Source: Methylobacterium sp. WSM2598
GTDB lineage: Bacteria; Pseudomonadota; Alphaproteobacteria; Rhizobiales; Beijerinckiaceae
Length of the DNA stretch: 64,000 bases
Direction of reading: 5' to 3'
Assembly (NCBI RefSeq): GCF_000379105.1
Contig: NZ_KB900609.1
Location: forward strand, 2,223,934 to 2,287,933
The position numbers were made by a program, and so were the translations under genes. The first letter of the stretch is position 1, and each line of letters opens with the position of its first letter. Below the pieces are notes generated by a model, which was not told the DNA's origin, did not search any database, and worked only from the letters and a program-made list of their open reading frames with translations. This document shows, piece after piece, positions 44,081 through 53,887 of the stretch.

Positions 44081-44607
44081 TCCTCCTCCGCCACGGCCAG
44101 AGCGCGTTCAACCTGCATTACGGGGCGACCGGGGTCGATCCAGGCATCCCGGACGCGCCGCTGACGGAACTCGGCCACCGGCAGGCCGAGGAGGCCGCCG
44201 AGGCCCTGGCGGGCGAGGGCGTGCGGCGCATCCTCTGCTCGCCCTACACGCGGGCCCTGCAGACCGCGGCGCCGGTCGCGGCGCGGCTGCGCCTGCCCGT
44301 GACGGTCACCGCGCTGGTGCGCGAGCGCTTCGGGGCGAGCTGCGACATCGGCACCGGCTCGGCCGCGCTCGCGGCGGCCTGGCCCCACCTCGATTTCGGG
44401 GCGATCGAGGAGGTGTGGTGGCCCGGCGAGGAGGAGCCGCACGACGCGTTCGAGGCCCGCACCGCCGCGTTCCTGGCCGAGATGGACGCCCATCCCGACT
44501 GGGCCCACACCCTCGTCGTCTGCCACTGGGGCGTGATCCAGGCGCTGACCGGACGCAGCCTCTCGAACGGCGAGTGGGTCCGCCTGGAGCGCGGCCCGGC
44601 CGCCTGA
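44077..44607 (+). CDS. Histidine phosphatase family protein
   Basis: A 176-residue phosphoglycerate-mutase-like phosphatase. It opens with MILLRHGQSAFN, the RHG catalytic motif with the nucleophile His and phosphate-binding Arg, and has SPYTRALQTA and the second catalytic His in VVCHWGVIQAL. The start overlaps the upstream fusion gene as ATGA. The small size and close coupling suggest it removes a phosphate from the product of the preceding protein (inference). Cobalamin or sugar-phosphate phosphatases of this family are alternatives. Confidence 0.85.
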   Translation: MILLRHGQSAFNLHYGATGVDPGIPDAPLTELGHRQAEEAAEALAGEGVRRILCSPYTRALQTAAPVAARLRLPVTVTALVRERFGASCDIGTGSAALAAAWPHLDFGAIEEVWWPGEEEPHDAFEARTAAFLAEMDAHPDWAHTLVVCHWGVIQALTGRSLSNGEWVRLERGPAA

Positions 44608-44632
44608 GCGGCGAGGCCGGGACCGCTCCCGC

Positions 44633-46870
44633 TCAGGCGATGATCTTGTCGAGGGTGATCGGCAGTTCGCGGATGCGCTTGCCGGTGGCGTGGAAGACGG
44701 CGTTCGCCACCGCGGCGGCCGTGCCGACGATGCCGATCTCGCCCAGGCCCTTGGCGCCGATCGGGCTCACCTTGTCGTCGGATTCCTCCACGAAGATCAC
44801 CTCGACGTCGTGGATGTCGGCGTTCACCGGCACGTGGTACTCGCCGAGATTGTGGTTCATGAACCGCCCGAGGGTGTGGTCGAGCATCGACTCCTCCTCC
44901 AGGGCCGCGCCGATTCCCATCACCACACCGCCCATGATCTGGCTCCGGGCGGTCTTCGGGTTCAGGATCCTGCCCGCCGCGACGGCGCTCACCACCCGGG
45001 TCACCCGGACCACGCCGAGATCCTCGTCGACCCGCACCTCCGCGAACACCGCCGAATGCGTGTAGGCGGCGTAGCGCAGCCCGGTGAGGAGGCTCGGCTT
45101 CACGGTCTCGGTCGCCTCGACGCTCTCGACGCCGCCCGCCCGCATCGCTTCGGCGAGCGAGATCCTGGCGGAGGGGTCCGAGGCCAGGCGGATCGCGCCG
45201 TCCGCGAAGGTGACGTGGGCGAGGTCGGCGTTGGCGAGGGGCGAGTCGTCGATCCGGCGGGCGAAGCCGAGGAGCTGCTCGGCCACCGCGCGGCAGGCCA
45301 TCTCCACCGCGGAGCCCGACGAGGCCGCCGTCCAGGAGCCCCCGGCGAGGGGTGCCTCGGGCAAGGTCGTGTCGCCCAGCAGGGTGCGGACCTTGTCGAG
45401 CGGGACCCCGAGGGCGTCGGCGCCGATCTGGCTCAGGATCGTGTAGGTCCCGGTGCCGAGATCGGCCGTGGAGCAGGCGAGTTCGAGCGTGCCGTCGAGG
45501 GCGAGCCGGGCGCGGGCGCTCGACTTCATCAGGTAGGCTTCCCAGACCCCGGTCGCGAGGCCCCAGCCGACCAGCTCGCGGCCCTCGCGCATCGAGCGCG
45601 GCGCACGGCCGCGGCGGCTCCAGCCGAAGCGCTCGGCGCCCTGCGCGTAGGCCTCCCGCAGGGCCTTCGAGGTGAAGTCCTTGTTCTCGCCCTCGTCGCG
45701 CTCGGCGTAGTTGCGCAGCCGCAGGTCCAGCGGGTCGATCCCGGTCGCGTCGGCGAGTTCGTCCATCGCGACTTCCAGCGCGTAGACGCCGGTCGCCGCG
45801 CCCGGCGCCCGCATGTCGGCCGGCGTCGCGGTGTCGATCTTGGCGAGCTTGTAGCCGAGTTTGACGTTGGGGCAATGGTAGAGGAGACCGGACCAGTTGA
45901 CGACCGATTCCTGGTAATCCTCGAAGGTCGAGGTGCCGGCGACCGCCTCGTGCAGCAGCGCCTGCAGCCGCCCGTCCCGATCGGCCCCGAGGGCGACGCT
46001 CTGGATCGTCTCGGGGCGATAGCCGAGGGTGAACATCTGGTCGCGGCTCAGAACCACCCGCACCGAGCGCTTCAGGTTGAGAGCGGCCGAGACCGCCAGG
46101 AACAGCTGGTATTGCGGGCGCAGGCCGGAGCCGAAGGCGCCGCCGATATAGGGCGAGATCACGCGCACATCGTCTGGCTTGAGATTGAACACGCTGCAGA
46201 CGTAGGATTGCGTGTTGTTCACGCCCTGGATCTTGTCGTGGATGGTGAGCTTGCCGTCGCCCTCGTAGACGATTGTGGTGGCGTGGGGCTCCATCGGGTT
46301 GTGGTGCTCGATCGCCTGCCTGTACTCCTGGCGCAGCTGGACCGGGGCGGCCGCGAGGGCGCCCTCGGCATCGCCGCGCGGGTCGGGCGGCGGCTTGATG
46401 CCGGAGCGCTTCCTGGGCGGGACGTAGGCGGCGTCGCGAACCGCGGCGAGGTCGGTGTGGGGGACCTCCTCGGCGTAGGTGACCCGGATCAGCGACGCGC
46501 CGTAGCGGGCGAGTTCGAAGCTCTCCGCCACCACCAGGGCGACCGGCTGCCCGCCGAACACGATTTCGGGCCCGTGCAGGGCCCGGAAGGGCGAGCCGGG
46601 CGGGGCGACCTGATCGCGGTAATTGTAGTCGAGCCAGGCGGTGCGCGGCCGGTTCTCGTGGGTGAAGACCTGGATCACGCCCGGGACCGCGAGGGCGGCG
46701 GCGGCGTCGATGGCGGTGACGCGCCCGCGGGTGATCGCGCTCGACACCACCACCCCGTAGGCGAGGTCCGCCGCCTTGAACTCGGCGGCGTAGCGGGCCG
46801 CGCCCGTCACCTTGGCGGGACCGTCGACCCGGCTGCGGGCCGCGCCGACGTGGAGGGGGGTGGTGGCCAT
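44633..46870 (-). CDS. Aldehyde/xanthine oxidoreductase, molybdopterin-binding subunit (PaoC-type)
   Basis: A 745-residue large subunit of a three-part molybdenum hydroxylase. The N-terminal aldehyde oxidase a/b hammerhead (AKVTGAARYAAEFKAADLAYGVVVSSAI) precedes molybdopterin-binding segments such as GGAFGSGLRPQYQ and the C-terminal GAKGLGEIGIVGTAAAVANA with the catalytic glutamate. It is the last gene of the operon, 11 bases after the FAD subunit. With a separate FAD subunit carrying four extra cysteines it matches the PaoABC class, which oxidises aromatic and aliphatic aldehydes. Xanthine or nicotinate-type substrates are not excluded. Confidence 0.85.
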   Translation of the reverse strand: MATTPLHVGAARSRVDGPAKVTGAARYAAEFKAADLAYGVVVSSAITRGRVTAIDAAAALAVPGVIQVFTHENRPRTAWLDYNYRDQVAPPGSPFRALHGPEIVFGGQPVALVVAESFELARYGASLIRVTYAEEVPHTDLAAVRDAAYVPPRKRSGIKPPPDPRGDAEGALAAAPVQLRQEYRQAIEHHNPMEPHATTIVYEGDGKLTIHDKIQGVNNTQSYVCSVFNLKPDDVRVISPYIGGAFGSGLRPQYQLFLAVSAALNLKRSVRVVLSRDQMFTLGYRPETIQSVALGADRDGRLQALLHEAVAGTSTFEDYQESVVNWSGLLYHCPNVKLGYKLAKIDTATPADMRAPGAATGVYALEVAMDELADATGIDPLDLRLRNYAERDEGENKDFTSKALREAYAQGAERFGWSRRGRAPRSMREGRELVGWGLATGVWEAYLMKSSARARLALDGTLELACSTADLGTGTYTILSQIGADALGVPLDKVRTLLGDTTLPEAPLAGGSWTAASSGSAVEMACRAVAEQLLGFARRIDDSPLANADLAHVTFADGAIRLASDPSARISLAEAMRAGGVESVEATETVKPSLLTGLRYAAYTHSAVFAEVRVDEDLGVVRVTRVVSAVAAGRILNPKTARSQIMGGVVMGIGAALEEESMLDHTLGRFMNHNLGEYHVPVNADIHDVEVIFVEESDDKVSPIGAKGLGEIGIVGTAAAVANAVFHATGKRIRELPITLDKIIA

Positions 46871-46881
46871 GCGGCGGAACC

Positions 46882-47895
46882 TCAGCGGATGCGCTTGTCG
46901 GTCTGCGATTGCGGCGTGCCGGCGGCGGCCTGCGCGAGGCCGCGCACGATCGCGCGCCGCGCGAGTTCGATCTTGAACGCGTTGTGCTTGTAGGGCCTCG
47001 CCTCGGCGAGGATCAGGTCGGCGGCGGCCCGGAAGCTCTCCGGCGTCGCGGGCCGGCCCGCCAGGCCCGCCTCCGCCTCCCGGTTGCGCCAGGGCTTGTG
47101 CGCCACGCCGCCGAGCGCGAGGCGCGCGGAGCGGATCGTGTCGCCCTCCAGCTCCAGCGCCGCCGCCACCGAGACCAGGGCGAAGGCGTAGGAGAGGCGG
47201 TCGCGCAGCTTCAGGTACGTATAGTGGTGCGGGAAGCTCTCGGCCGGCAGGTCGACCGAGAGCACGATCTCGTCGGCCGCGAGGGTGGTGTCGCGCTCGG
47301 GCGCGTCGCCGGGCAGCCGGTGGAGGTCGCCGAAGGGGATCGCGCGGCGGCCCCCGCGTCCCTCCACCTGCACCACGGCGTCGAGGGCGGCCAGCGCCAC
47401 GCACATGTCGGAGGGGTGCGTGGCGATGCACTGGTCGGAGGTGCCCAGAATGGCGTGGATGCGGTTGACGCCGCTGATCGCCGGGCAGCCGCTGCCGGGC
47501 ACCCTCTTATTGCAGGGCGTGCCCTCGTCGTAGAAGTAGTAGCAGCGCGTCCGCTGCAGCAGGTTCCCGCCGGTCGAGGCGGCGTTGCGCAGCTGCGGCG
47601 ACGCCCCGGCCAGGATGGCGCTCGCCAGCAGCGGGTAGCGCTCCGCGACGCGCGGATCCTCCGCGACCGCGCTGTTCGGGACCAGGGCGCCGATGCGCAG
47701 GCCCCCCTGGAGCGGCTCGATCTCCGCCAGGGGCAGGCGGGTGATGTCGATCAGCCGGTCGGGCCGCTCGACATTGTACTTCATCAGGTCGACGAGGTTG
47801 GTGCCCCCGGCGATGATCCGGGCGGCCGGATCGGCGGCGAGGGCGCTCACCGCCTCGGCCACGCTGCCGGCGCGCATGTAGGCGAAGCGGTTCAT
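46882..47895 (-). CDS. Aldehyde oxidoreductase, FAD-binding subunit with 4Fe-4S insertion (PaoB-type)
   Basis: A 337-residue FAD_binding_5 subunit with the FAD motif RIIAGGTNLVDLMKY and the CO_deh_flav_C region. The insertion with C118, C128, C137 and C156 (TRCYYFYDEGTPCNK, GSGCPA, SDQC) is the extra 4Fe-4S site of PaoB/YagS and related enzymes, absent from classic xanthine dehydrogenases. The ATG overlaps the stop of the 2Fe-2S subunit (ATGA). Confidence 0.9.
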   Translation of the reverse strand: MNRFAYMRAGSVAEAVSALAADPAARIIAGGTNLVDLMKYNVERPDRLIDITRLPLAEIEPLQGGLRIGALVPNSAVAEDPRVAERYPLLASAILAGASPQLRNAASTGGNLLQRTRCYYFYDEGTPCNKRVPGSGCPAISGVNRIHAILGTSDQCIATHPSDMCVALAALDAVVQVEGRGGRRAIPFGDLHRLPGDAPERDTTLAADEIVLSVDLPAESFPHHYTYLKLRDRLSYAFALVSVAAALELEGDTIRSARLALGGVAHKPWRNREAEAGLAGRPATPESFRAAADLILAEARPYKHNAFKIELARRAIVRGLAQAAAGTPQSQTDKRIR

Positions 47896-48467
47896 TCCGC
47901 GGCCTCCTGCCCGGCGCCCGCGCGGGCGTTGAGCACGTCCTCGATCGCGTCCACGATGTTGGTGTAGGCGCCGCAGCGGCAGAGATTGCCGCTCATGTAT
48001 TCGCGGATCTCCTCGCGGCTGCGGGCCCTTCCCTCCTCGATCAGCGCCAGGGCCGACATGATCTGGCCGGGCGTGCAGTAGCCGCACTGGAAGGCGTCGC
48101 GCGCGATGAAGGCCGCCTGGAGCGGGTGCAGCGCGCCCGACGACAGGCCCTCGATCGTCGTGACCGACGCCCCGTCCCTCATCACCGCGAGGGCGAGGCA
48201 GGCATTGATCCGCCGCCCGTCGACGATGATGGTGCAGGCGCCGCACTGGCCGTGGTCGCAGCCCTTCTTGGTGCCGGTGAGATCGAGCTCCTCGCGCAGC
48301 AGGTCGAGGAGGCTGGTCCAGGGGGCGACCCGGAGCTGGCGCTCCTCGCCGTTGATCGTCAGCGTGACGGCGACCCGCTCGCCGTCCGCGCTGGTGCCGC
48401 TCTCGCTCACGCCTCGGAACTCCCTGGTGGCCGGCCCCGGGGCCGGGTTCCGTCGGATCGCAGCCAT
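47892..48467 (-). CDS. Aldehyde oxidoreductase, 2Fe-2S subunit (PaoA-type)
   Basis: A 191-residue subunit with two 2Fe-2S clusters: C70, C75, C78 and C90 in a plant-type site (KKGCDHGQCGACTI), then C128, C131, C163 and C165 in the helical site (QCGYCTPGQ, GNLCRCGAY). Unlike E. coli PaoA there is no Tat leader; the N-terminus MAAIRRNPAPG lacks a hydrophobic stretch, so the complex is probably cytoplasmic. It is first in the operon. Confidence 0.9.
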   Translation of the reverse strand: MAAIRRNPAPGPATREFRGVSESGTSADGERVAVTLTINGEERQLRVAPWTSLLDLLREELDLTGTKKGCDHGQCGACTIIVDGRRINACLALAVMRDGASVTTIEGLSSGALHPLQAAFIARDAFQCGYCTPGQIMSALALIEEGRARSREEIREYMSGNLCRCGAYTNIVDAIEDVLNARAGAGQEAAE

Positions 48468-48592
48468 AACGATTCCAAGCTGACCGCGTTCCGCAGGGGA
48501 GCCGCGGCGCCGCGGCCCCCGTCCCGCGCCGGACGGGGTTCAAGCCGGCAAGACTCTGGGATACCCCTTCGCGGCCCTGATGGAGGAGCCGC

Positions 48593-49975
48593 ATGCCCGC
48601 TCTCGACCCGATCCTCGCCGACATCGACCGCGACCTCGACACCTCGCTGGAGCGGCTCTTCGCCTTCCTGCGGATCCCGTCGATCTCGACCGATCCGGCC
48701 TACGCGGCGGAGTGCCGGCGCGCGGCCGAGTGGCTGACGGGAGACCTCGCGGCGATCGGCTTCGACGCCTCGCTGCGCGAGACCGGCGGGCATCCGGTCG
48801 TGCTGGCGCATTGCCCCAAGCCCGGCGCCCCGCACGTGCTGTTCTACGGCCATTACGACGTGCAGCCGGTCGATCCCCTCGACCTCTGGGAAGTGCCCCC
48901 CTTCGAGCCGCGGCTCAAGACGCTGCCGGACGGGCGCCGGGCGATCAGCGCGCGGGGCGCCTGCGACGACAAGGGGCAGGTGATGACCTTCGTGGAGGCC
49001 TGCCGGGCCTGGAAGGCGGTGGCGGGCGAGCTCCCGGTCGGGGTCACGCTGCTGATCGAGGGGGCGGAGGAGAACGGCTCGCAGTTCCTGCCCGAATGGG
49101 TGGAGGCGAACCGCGCGGAGCTGAGGGCCGACCTCGCCCTGGTCTGCGACACCGGCATGTGGGACAGCAACACCCCGGCCATCACCACCTCGCTGCGCGG
49201 GCTCGCCTATTTCGAGGTGTTCGTGCGCTGCGCCGACCGCGACCTGCATTCGGGCCTGTTCGGGGGCGCCGCCGCGAACCCGATCCACGTGCTGTCGCGC
49301 ATCGTCGCCGACCTGCACGACGCCGAGGGCCGCGTCACCCTGCCGGGCTTCTACGACGCGGTGCGCGAGCCGCCGGCCGCGGTGCTGGAGAGCTGGCGCG
49401 CCCTCGGCCTGACCCCCGAGAACTTCCTGGGGCCGATCGGGCTCAAGGCGTCGGCGGGCGAGCGCGACCGCATGCTGATCGAGCAGGTGCAGTCGCGCCC
49501 GACCTGCGACGCGAACGGGATCGTCGGCGGCTATACCGGGGAGGGCACCAAGACGGTGATCCCCGCGGAGGCGAGCGCCAAGATCTCGTTCCGCCTCGTC
49601 GAGGACCAGGATCCCGAGGCGGTGGCGGCGAGCTTCCGCGCCTTCGTGGCGGCGCGGGTGCCGGCGGATTGCACGGCGCGGGTCGTGACGCACAAGGGCT
49701 CGCGCGCCATCGCGCTGCCCTTCGACATGCCGGCCCTGGGGGCGGCCCGGCGGGCGCTGGAGGACGAGTGGGGCGTCGCCCCGGCCACGATCGGCTCGGG
49801 AGGCTCGATCCCGATCGTCGGGGATTTCAAGCGCAGCCTCGGCCTCGACACGCTGCTGATCGGCTTCGGACTCGACGACGACCGCGTGCACTCGCCGAAC
49901 GAGAAGTACGACCTGAAGAGCTTCCACAAGGGCATTCGCAGCTGGGCCCGGGTGCTGGCCGCCCTGGCCGGCTGA
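48593..49975 (+). CDS. M20 family dipeptidase/metallopeptidase
   Basis: A 460-residue zinc peptidase of the CNDP/carnosinase-like branch. Metal and catalytic residues sit in [11 protein letters not shown] (H87), [10 protein letters not shown] (D125), IEGAEENGS (E159-E160) and CDTGMW. The dimerisation domain with [28 protein letters not shown] follows, and the C-terminal [15 protein letters not shown] is typical. It is divergent from the aldehyde oxidoreductase operon. Dipeptide or N-acyl amino acid hydrolysis is likely; substrate is not evident. Confidence 0.9.
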   Translation: MPALDPILADIDRDLDTSLERLFAFLRIPSISTDPAYAAECRRAAEWLTGDLAAIGFDASLRETGGHPVVLAHCPKPGAPHVLFYGHYDVQPVDPLDLWEVPPFEPRLKTLPDGRRAISARGACDDKGQVMTFVEACRAWKAVAGELPVGVTLLIEGAEENGSQFLPEWVEANRAELRADLALVCDTGMWDSNTPAITTSLRGLAYFEVFVRCADRDLHSGLFGGAAANPIHVLSRIVADLHDAEGRVTLPGFYDAVREPPAAVLESWRALGLTPENFLGPIGLKASAGERDRMLIEQVQSRPTCDANGIVGGYTGEGTKTVIPAEASAKISFRLVEDQDPEAVAASFRAFVAARVPADCTARVVTHKGSRAIALPFDMPALGAARRALEDEWGVAPATIGSGGSIPIVGDFKRSLGLDTLLIGFGLDDDRVHSPNEKYDLKSFHKGIRSWARVLAALAG

Positions 49976-50139
49976 GCGGCGGCGGCGCGGGGCGGGCCTC
50001 GCGCCCGCCGCCGGGGCTGTCCCCGGCCGGGCCGCGCCGGGCGGAATTCCCGGACGGGCGCGGGATGAAAAGTCCCTATCGGACGTGCAACTTTGGCGAT
50101 ACGGATGGCGCACGTCCCGCCCAGGGAGGGAGTTCCCCG

Positions 50140-51453
50140 GTGGCAGGTCCAGCCCCCGATCCGTCCGCCTCGAAGATCGCCACGGTGCTGCGCGTCACGA
50201 GCGGCAACTTCCTGGAGATGTTCGACTTCTTCCTGTTCGGGTTCTACGCCAGCTACATCTCCAAGGCGTTCTTCCCGGCCGGGAACGAGGTCGCCTCCCT
50301 GCTGCTGACCTTCGTGACCTTCGGGGCCGGCTTCCTGATGCGCCCGCTCGGGGCCGTCTTCCTGGGCGCCTACGTGGACCGGGTCGGGCGGAGGAGGGGC
50401 CTCATCGTCACGCTCGGCATCATGGCGATGGGCACGATCCTGATCGCCTTCGTGCCCGCCTACGAGACGATCGGCCTCGCGGCGCCCCTCCTGGTCCTGA
50501 TCGGGCGGCTGCTGCAGGGCTTCTCGGCGGGCGTCGAACTCGGCGGCGTCTCGGTCTACCTCTCGGAGATGGCGACGCCGGGCCGCAAGGGCTTCTACGT
50601 GGCGTGGCAATCGGCGAGCCAGCAGGTCGCCATCATGGTGGCGGCGCTGATCGGCTACGCCCTCAACCTCGCGCTGCTGCCGCCGCAGATGCAGGATTGG
50701 GGCTGGCGGGTGCCGTTCTTCATCGGCTGCCTGATCGTGCCGTTCCTGTTCTACATCCGCCGCTCGCTGGAGGAGACCCAGGAATTCCTGCAGCGGCGCC
50801 ACCGGCCGAGCGGCCGCGAGATCGCGCGCTCGCTCGGGCAGAACTGGCGCATCGTGCTGCTCGGCATGCTCCTCGTCGCGATGACGACGATCTCCTTCTA
50901 CACGATCACGGTCTACACCCCGACCTTCGGCAAGGACGTGCTGAAGCTCTCGGCGACCGACAGCCTCGTCGTCACCTTCTGCGTCGCGGTCTCGAACTTC
51001 GTCTGGCTGCCGGTGATGGGCGCGCTCTGCGACCGGGTCGGCCGCAAGCCCCTGCTGATCGCCCTCTCGGGCCTCGCGGCGCTCACCGCCTACCCGGCGC
51101 TGCTCTGGCTCGTCGGCCACGTCTCGTTCCTCAACATGCTGATCGTGCTGCTGTGGCTGTCCTTCCTGTACGGCAGCTACAACGGCGCCATGGTGGTGGC
51201 GCTGACCGAGATCGTGCCGGTGAGCGTGCGCACGGCCGGCTTCTCGCTCGCCTACTCGCTGGCCACCGCCCTGTTCGGCGGCTTCACGCCCGCCGTCTCG
51301 ACCTGGCTCGTCAAGGTCACCGGCGACAAGGCGGCGCCGGGCCTCTGGATGGCGTTCGGCGGCCTCGCCGGACTGGTCGCGACGGTCCTGATCTACCGCC
51401 GGGCCGGGACGAGCGCCGCCCCGGGCGTGGTCCGGCCGGTCCCGGGTGAGTGA
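50140..51453 (+). CDS. MFS transporter, metabolite:H+ symporter (citrate/tricarballylate-like)
   Basis: A 437-residue, 12-helix carrier of the MHS branch of the major facilitator superfamily. The loop-2 signature is [12 protein letters not shown], and [23 protein letters not shown] is the family's N-terminal helix. The repeat [11 protein letters not shown] follows in the second half. The GTG at 50140 has AGGGAGGGAG upstream; an ATG at 50065 would add a polar leader and lacks a clear site. Substrates of the branch are organic acids such as citrate, alpha-ketoglutarate or proline. Confidence 0.85.
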   Translation: MAGPAPDPSASKIATVLRVTSGNFLEMFDFFLFGFYASYISKAFFPAGNEVASLLLTFVTFGAGFLMRPLGAVFLGAYVDRVGRRRGLIVTLGIMAMGTILIAFVPAYETIGLAAPLLVLIGRLLQGFSAGVELGGVSVYLSEMATPGRKGFYVAWQSASQQVAIMVAALIGYALNLALLPPQMQDWGWRVPFFIGCLIVPFLFYIRRSLEETQEFLQRRHRPSGREIARSLGQNWRIVLLGMLLVAMTTISFYTITVYTPTFGKDVLKLSATDSLVVTFCVAVSNFVWLPVMGALCDRVGRKPLLIALSGLAALTAYPALLWLVGHVSFLNMLIVLLWLSFLYGSYNGAMVVALTEIVPVSVRTAGFSLAYSLATALFGGFTPAVSTWLVKVTGDKAAPGLWMAFGGLAGLVATVLIYRRAGTSAAPGVVRPVPGE

Positions 51454-51514
51454 CGGAACCGCGACGCGCGATTAGGATCCCGACCGCGAGGACAGCCTGC
51501 CGGCCGGGATCCCC

Positions 51515-52063
51515 ATGACCGTGAAATTGCGGCCGCTGGAGCGCGAGGACCTGCTCTTCGTCCACCAGCTGAACAACAACGACAGCATCATGCGCTACTG
51601 GTTCGAGGAGGCCTACGAATCCTTCGCCGAACTCGCGCAGCTCTACGAGCGCAACATCCACAACCAGACCGAGCGGCGCTTCATCGTGGGCTCGCCCGAG
51701 GCGGAGCGGGCCGGCATGGTCGAGCTCGTGGAGATCAACCATCTCCACCGCCGCTGCGAGTTCCAGATCGCCATCCACCCGGCCTTCCAGGGCCGCGGCT
51801 ACGCCTCGCAGGCCACCCGCATCGCCATCGACTACGCGTTCAGCGTCCTCAACATCCACAAGCTCTACTTGCACGTGGACAAGGACAACCGGCGGGCGGT
51901 GGGGATCTACGAGCGGGCCGGCTTCACGATCGAGGGCGTGCTGAAGGACGAGTTCTTCGTGAACGGGCGCTACCGGGACGCGGTGCGGATGTGCCTGTTC
52001 CAGCCCGCCTACCTGGCCCGGCGCGGCGGCGGCGACGTGCAGGAGCCGGTGCTCAGGACCTGA
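51515..52063 (+). CDS. speG: Spermidine N1-acetyltransferase-type GNAT
   Basis: A 182-residue GNAT protein close to Spe[41 protein letters not shown], then the acetyl-CoA loop [22 protein letters not shown] and [22 protein letters not shown]. SpeG acetylates spermidine and spermine to lower toxic polyamine levels. The symbol rests on close resemblance over the whole length, including the polyamine-site region, but substrate specificity is inferred. Confidence 0.85.
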   Translation: MTVKLRPLEREDLLFVHQLNNNDSIMRYWFEEAYESFAELAQLYERNIHNQTERRFIVGSPEAERAGMVELVEINHLHRRCEFQIAIHPAFQGRGYASQATRIAIDYAFSVLNIHKLYLHVDKDNRRAVGIYERAGFTIEGVLKDEFFVNGRYRDAVRMCLFQPAYLARRGGGDVQEPVLRT

Positions 52064-52122
52064 GCGGCCCTGGCGGGACGGGTCCGGGTGCCTTATGGAG
52101 GGCGCCCCCGAGGAGCCCGTCG

Positions 52123-52356
52123 TTGCGCGAGACCTTCCACATCGAAGTCACGGGGCCGGAAGGCCTGGTCCAGCGGGCCTCGATCCGCGTCTCCGGGCTC
52201 GAGGCGGCCCGCGAGCGGGCGCTGCGGCTGTTTCGCCGCGCCCGGGTGCCTCAGCGCCTCGGCCCGATCGCGGAGACCGTCCGGGTCACGGACGGCGCCG
52301 GTCGCGAGGTCTTCGCCTGGAGCGCGTGGGACGAGGGCGGGGTGCGGGCCCGCTGA
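52123..52356 (+). CDS. Small conserved-looking hypothetical protein
   Basis: A 77-residue protein beginning with TTG at 52123, chosen because AGGAG lies 8 bases upstream. It contains alternating beta-type segments (TFHIEVTGPEGLVQRASIRV, ETVRVTDGAGREVFAW) and an arginine-rich central helix. No family was recognised. An earlier start in this frame is not supported. It converges on the pyrophosphatase gene across the 17-bp repeats. Confidence 0.45.
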   Translation: MRETFHIEVTGPEGLVQRASIRVSGLEAARERALRLFRRARVPQRLGPIAETVRVTDGAGREVFAWSAWDEGGVRAR

Positions 52357-52366
52357 GGCCCCGGCT

Positions 52367-52434
52367 CAGGCCTTGCCGCTCCTTAGGCCTTGCCGGTGCT
52401 TAGGCCTTGCCGGTGCTTAGGCCTTGCCGGTCTT
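52367..52434. repeat. 17-bp tandem repeat, four copies, at the 3' end of ppa
   Basis: Four 17-base units, TAGGCCTTGCCGGTGCT and close variants, begin at 52367, 52384, 52401 and 52418. The last overlaps the final codons and the TAA (52417-52419) of ppa, so the downstream copies repeat the gene's last four codons plus stop. Confidence 0.85.
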
Positions 52435-52953
52435 GGCCCGCTCGATCCCCTCCAGGATCAGCCGGTGCGCCTCGGCCTTGTCGCCCCAGCGCACGATCTT
52501 CACCCACTTCCCGGGCTCCAGATCCTTGTAGTGCTCGAAGAAGTGCTGGATCTGGTGCAGCGTGATGTCGGGCAGGTCGGTGTAGTTCTCGATCCGGTCG
52601 TAGCGCTTGGTGAGGTGGCGGGAGGGGACCGCGACGATCTTCTCGTCCTCGCCGGCATTGTCCTCCATCACCAGCACGCCGACCGGGCGCACACTCATGA
52701 TCGCGCCCGGGACGATCGCGCGGGTGTTGGCGATCAGCACGTCGCAGGGGTCGCCGTCGCCCGACAGGGTGTGCGGGATGAAGCCGTAATTCCCCGGATA
52801 GTGCATCGCCGTGTACAGGAAGCGATCGACGACCAGCGTCCCGGCCTCCTTGTCCATCTCGTACTTGATCGGCTCGCCGCCGACCGGCACTTCGATGACG
52901 ACGTTCACGTCGTCGGGCGGGCTCTTGCCGATGGAAACGGCGTCGAGACGCAT
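52417..52953 (-). CDS. ppa: Inorganic pyrophosphatase (family I)
   Basis: A 178-residue soluble pyrophosphatase that hydrolyses PPi and drives nucleotide and amino-acid activation reactions. The signature [12 protein letters not shown] with the metal-binding aspartates, preceded by [13 protein letters not shown] and followed by [15 protein letters not shown], is complete. A GGAAGGAG site precedes the ATG. The 3' end is marked by four tandem copies of its last 17 bases. Confidence 0.95.
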   Translation of the reverse strand: MRLDAVSIGKSPPDDVNVVIEVPVGGEPIKYEMDKEAGTLVVDRFLYTAMHYPGNYGFIPHTLSGDGDPCDVLIANTRAIVPGAIMSVRPVGVLVMEDNAGEDEKIVAVPSRHLTKRYDRIENYTDLPDITLHQIQHFFEHYKDLEPGKWVKIVRWGDKAEAHRLILEGIERAKTGKA

Positions 52954-53150
52954 GACCGCACTCCTTCCCTGCGGGGCGCCGTGCCCCGGGTCGCTCGGTG
53001 CTTAGAGACCCGGGCCGGTCAAGACAAGCGCGTTGAGCTTGGTCTCGACTTGGGCGGACGGCGGTCGGGCGGCCCTCTGGCCCAGTTCTCGACGGCTGAT
53101 CGTGCGGCACCGTCGACGGTGCGCCGGGCGATGCGCCCGCGCGCGGGGCC

Positions 53151-53657
53151 TCACGCGAAGAGGTAAGCGACCTTGGCCAGGGTCGCGCCCGCGATCCGGT
53201 CGACGGCCTCCGCCACGACCGTCCCGCCCATGCGCTCGTAGAAGGCGCGCGCCCGCCCGTTCTCCGCCAGGGACCACAGGGCGAGGCGGGCCACGTCGCG
53301 GTCGCGCATGTCGTTGCGCACGGCCCGGAACAGGCGCGTGCCGTAGCCGAGCCCCTGGTAGGAGGGCGCGAGGTAGATCTCGTCGATCTCGCCCTCCGCC
53401 TTCAGGGAGCGGTCGCGGCAGCGCCCGTAGGAGACGTAGCCGACGACGGCCTCGCCGACCTCCAGCACCACCAGGGGCCGGCCCCGGCCCAGCGTGGCCC
53501 GCCACCAGGCCGGCCCGCGGCGGGCCAGCATGCGGTCGAGGGCGACGCCCGGAATGATGCCCTGATAGGCCTCCCGCCACGCGGCGTCGAAGACCTCCGA
53601 CAGCATCCCGGCATCGTGCTGCCGCGCCCGGCGGATGCTGACGACCTGCGTGCTCAC
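53151..53657 (-). CDS. GNAT-family N-acetyltransferase
   Basis: A 168-residue acetyltransferase with a GTG start at 53657 behind a strong GGAGGAGG site. The acetyl-CoA loop is SYQGLGYGTRLFRAVRND and the final strand ENGRARAFYERMGGTVVAEAVDRIAG. The FDAAWREAYQGIIPG helix and Arg/His-rich N-terminus suit a small-molecule or peptide acetylase. Substrate is unknown. Confidence 0.85.
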   Translation of the reverse strand: MSTQVVSIRRARQHDAGMLSEVFDAAWREAYQGIIPGVALDRMLARRGPAWWRATLGRGRPLVVLEVGEAVVGYVSYGRCRDRSLKAEGEIDEIYLAPSYQGLGYGTRLFRAVRNDMRDRDVARLALWSLAENGRARAFYERMGGTVVAEAVDRIAGATLAKVAYLFA

Positions 53658-53887
53658 GGTGAATCCTCCTCCGACCCGGCGCCCGCGCGGCGGGTGTGGC
53701 CGCCAGGATGCGGGAGGAATCCGAGCAAGTGCAATGCCACGGTTGTGAGCCGGCTCGCATCGCGTCGCGTCGTTGCGGAGCCGCCACGCGGCTGCTACAG
53801 GGCAAGGCTTGTCAGGACACCGGCGGGTGGGCGGACTCGCCGCGGCTCCGCGCCGGCCCGACCGTCTCTCGCAACGATCCAGACCGC

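Noticed and set aside
44633..48467. Carbon monoxide dehydrogenase (CoxLMS) assignment
   Set aside because: The large subunit lacks the CoxL active-site AYRCSFR loop and the FAD subunit carries the extra PaoB-type cysteines.
48580..51453. A 957-codon plus-strand frame over the dipeptidase and MFS genes
   Set aside because: The first half is a shadow of the dipeptidase in another frame; the MFS protein begins at the GTG at 50140 with its own ribosome-binding site.
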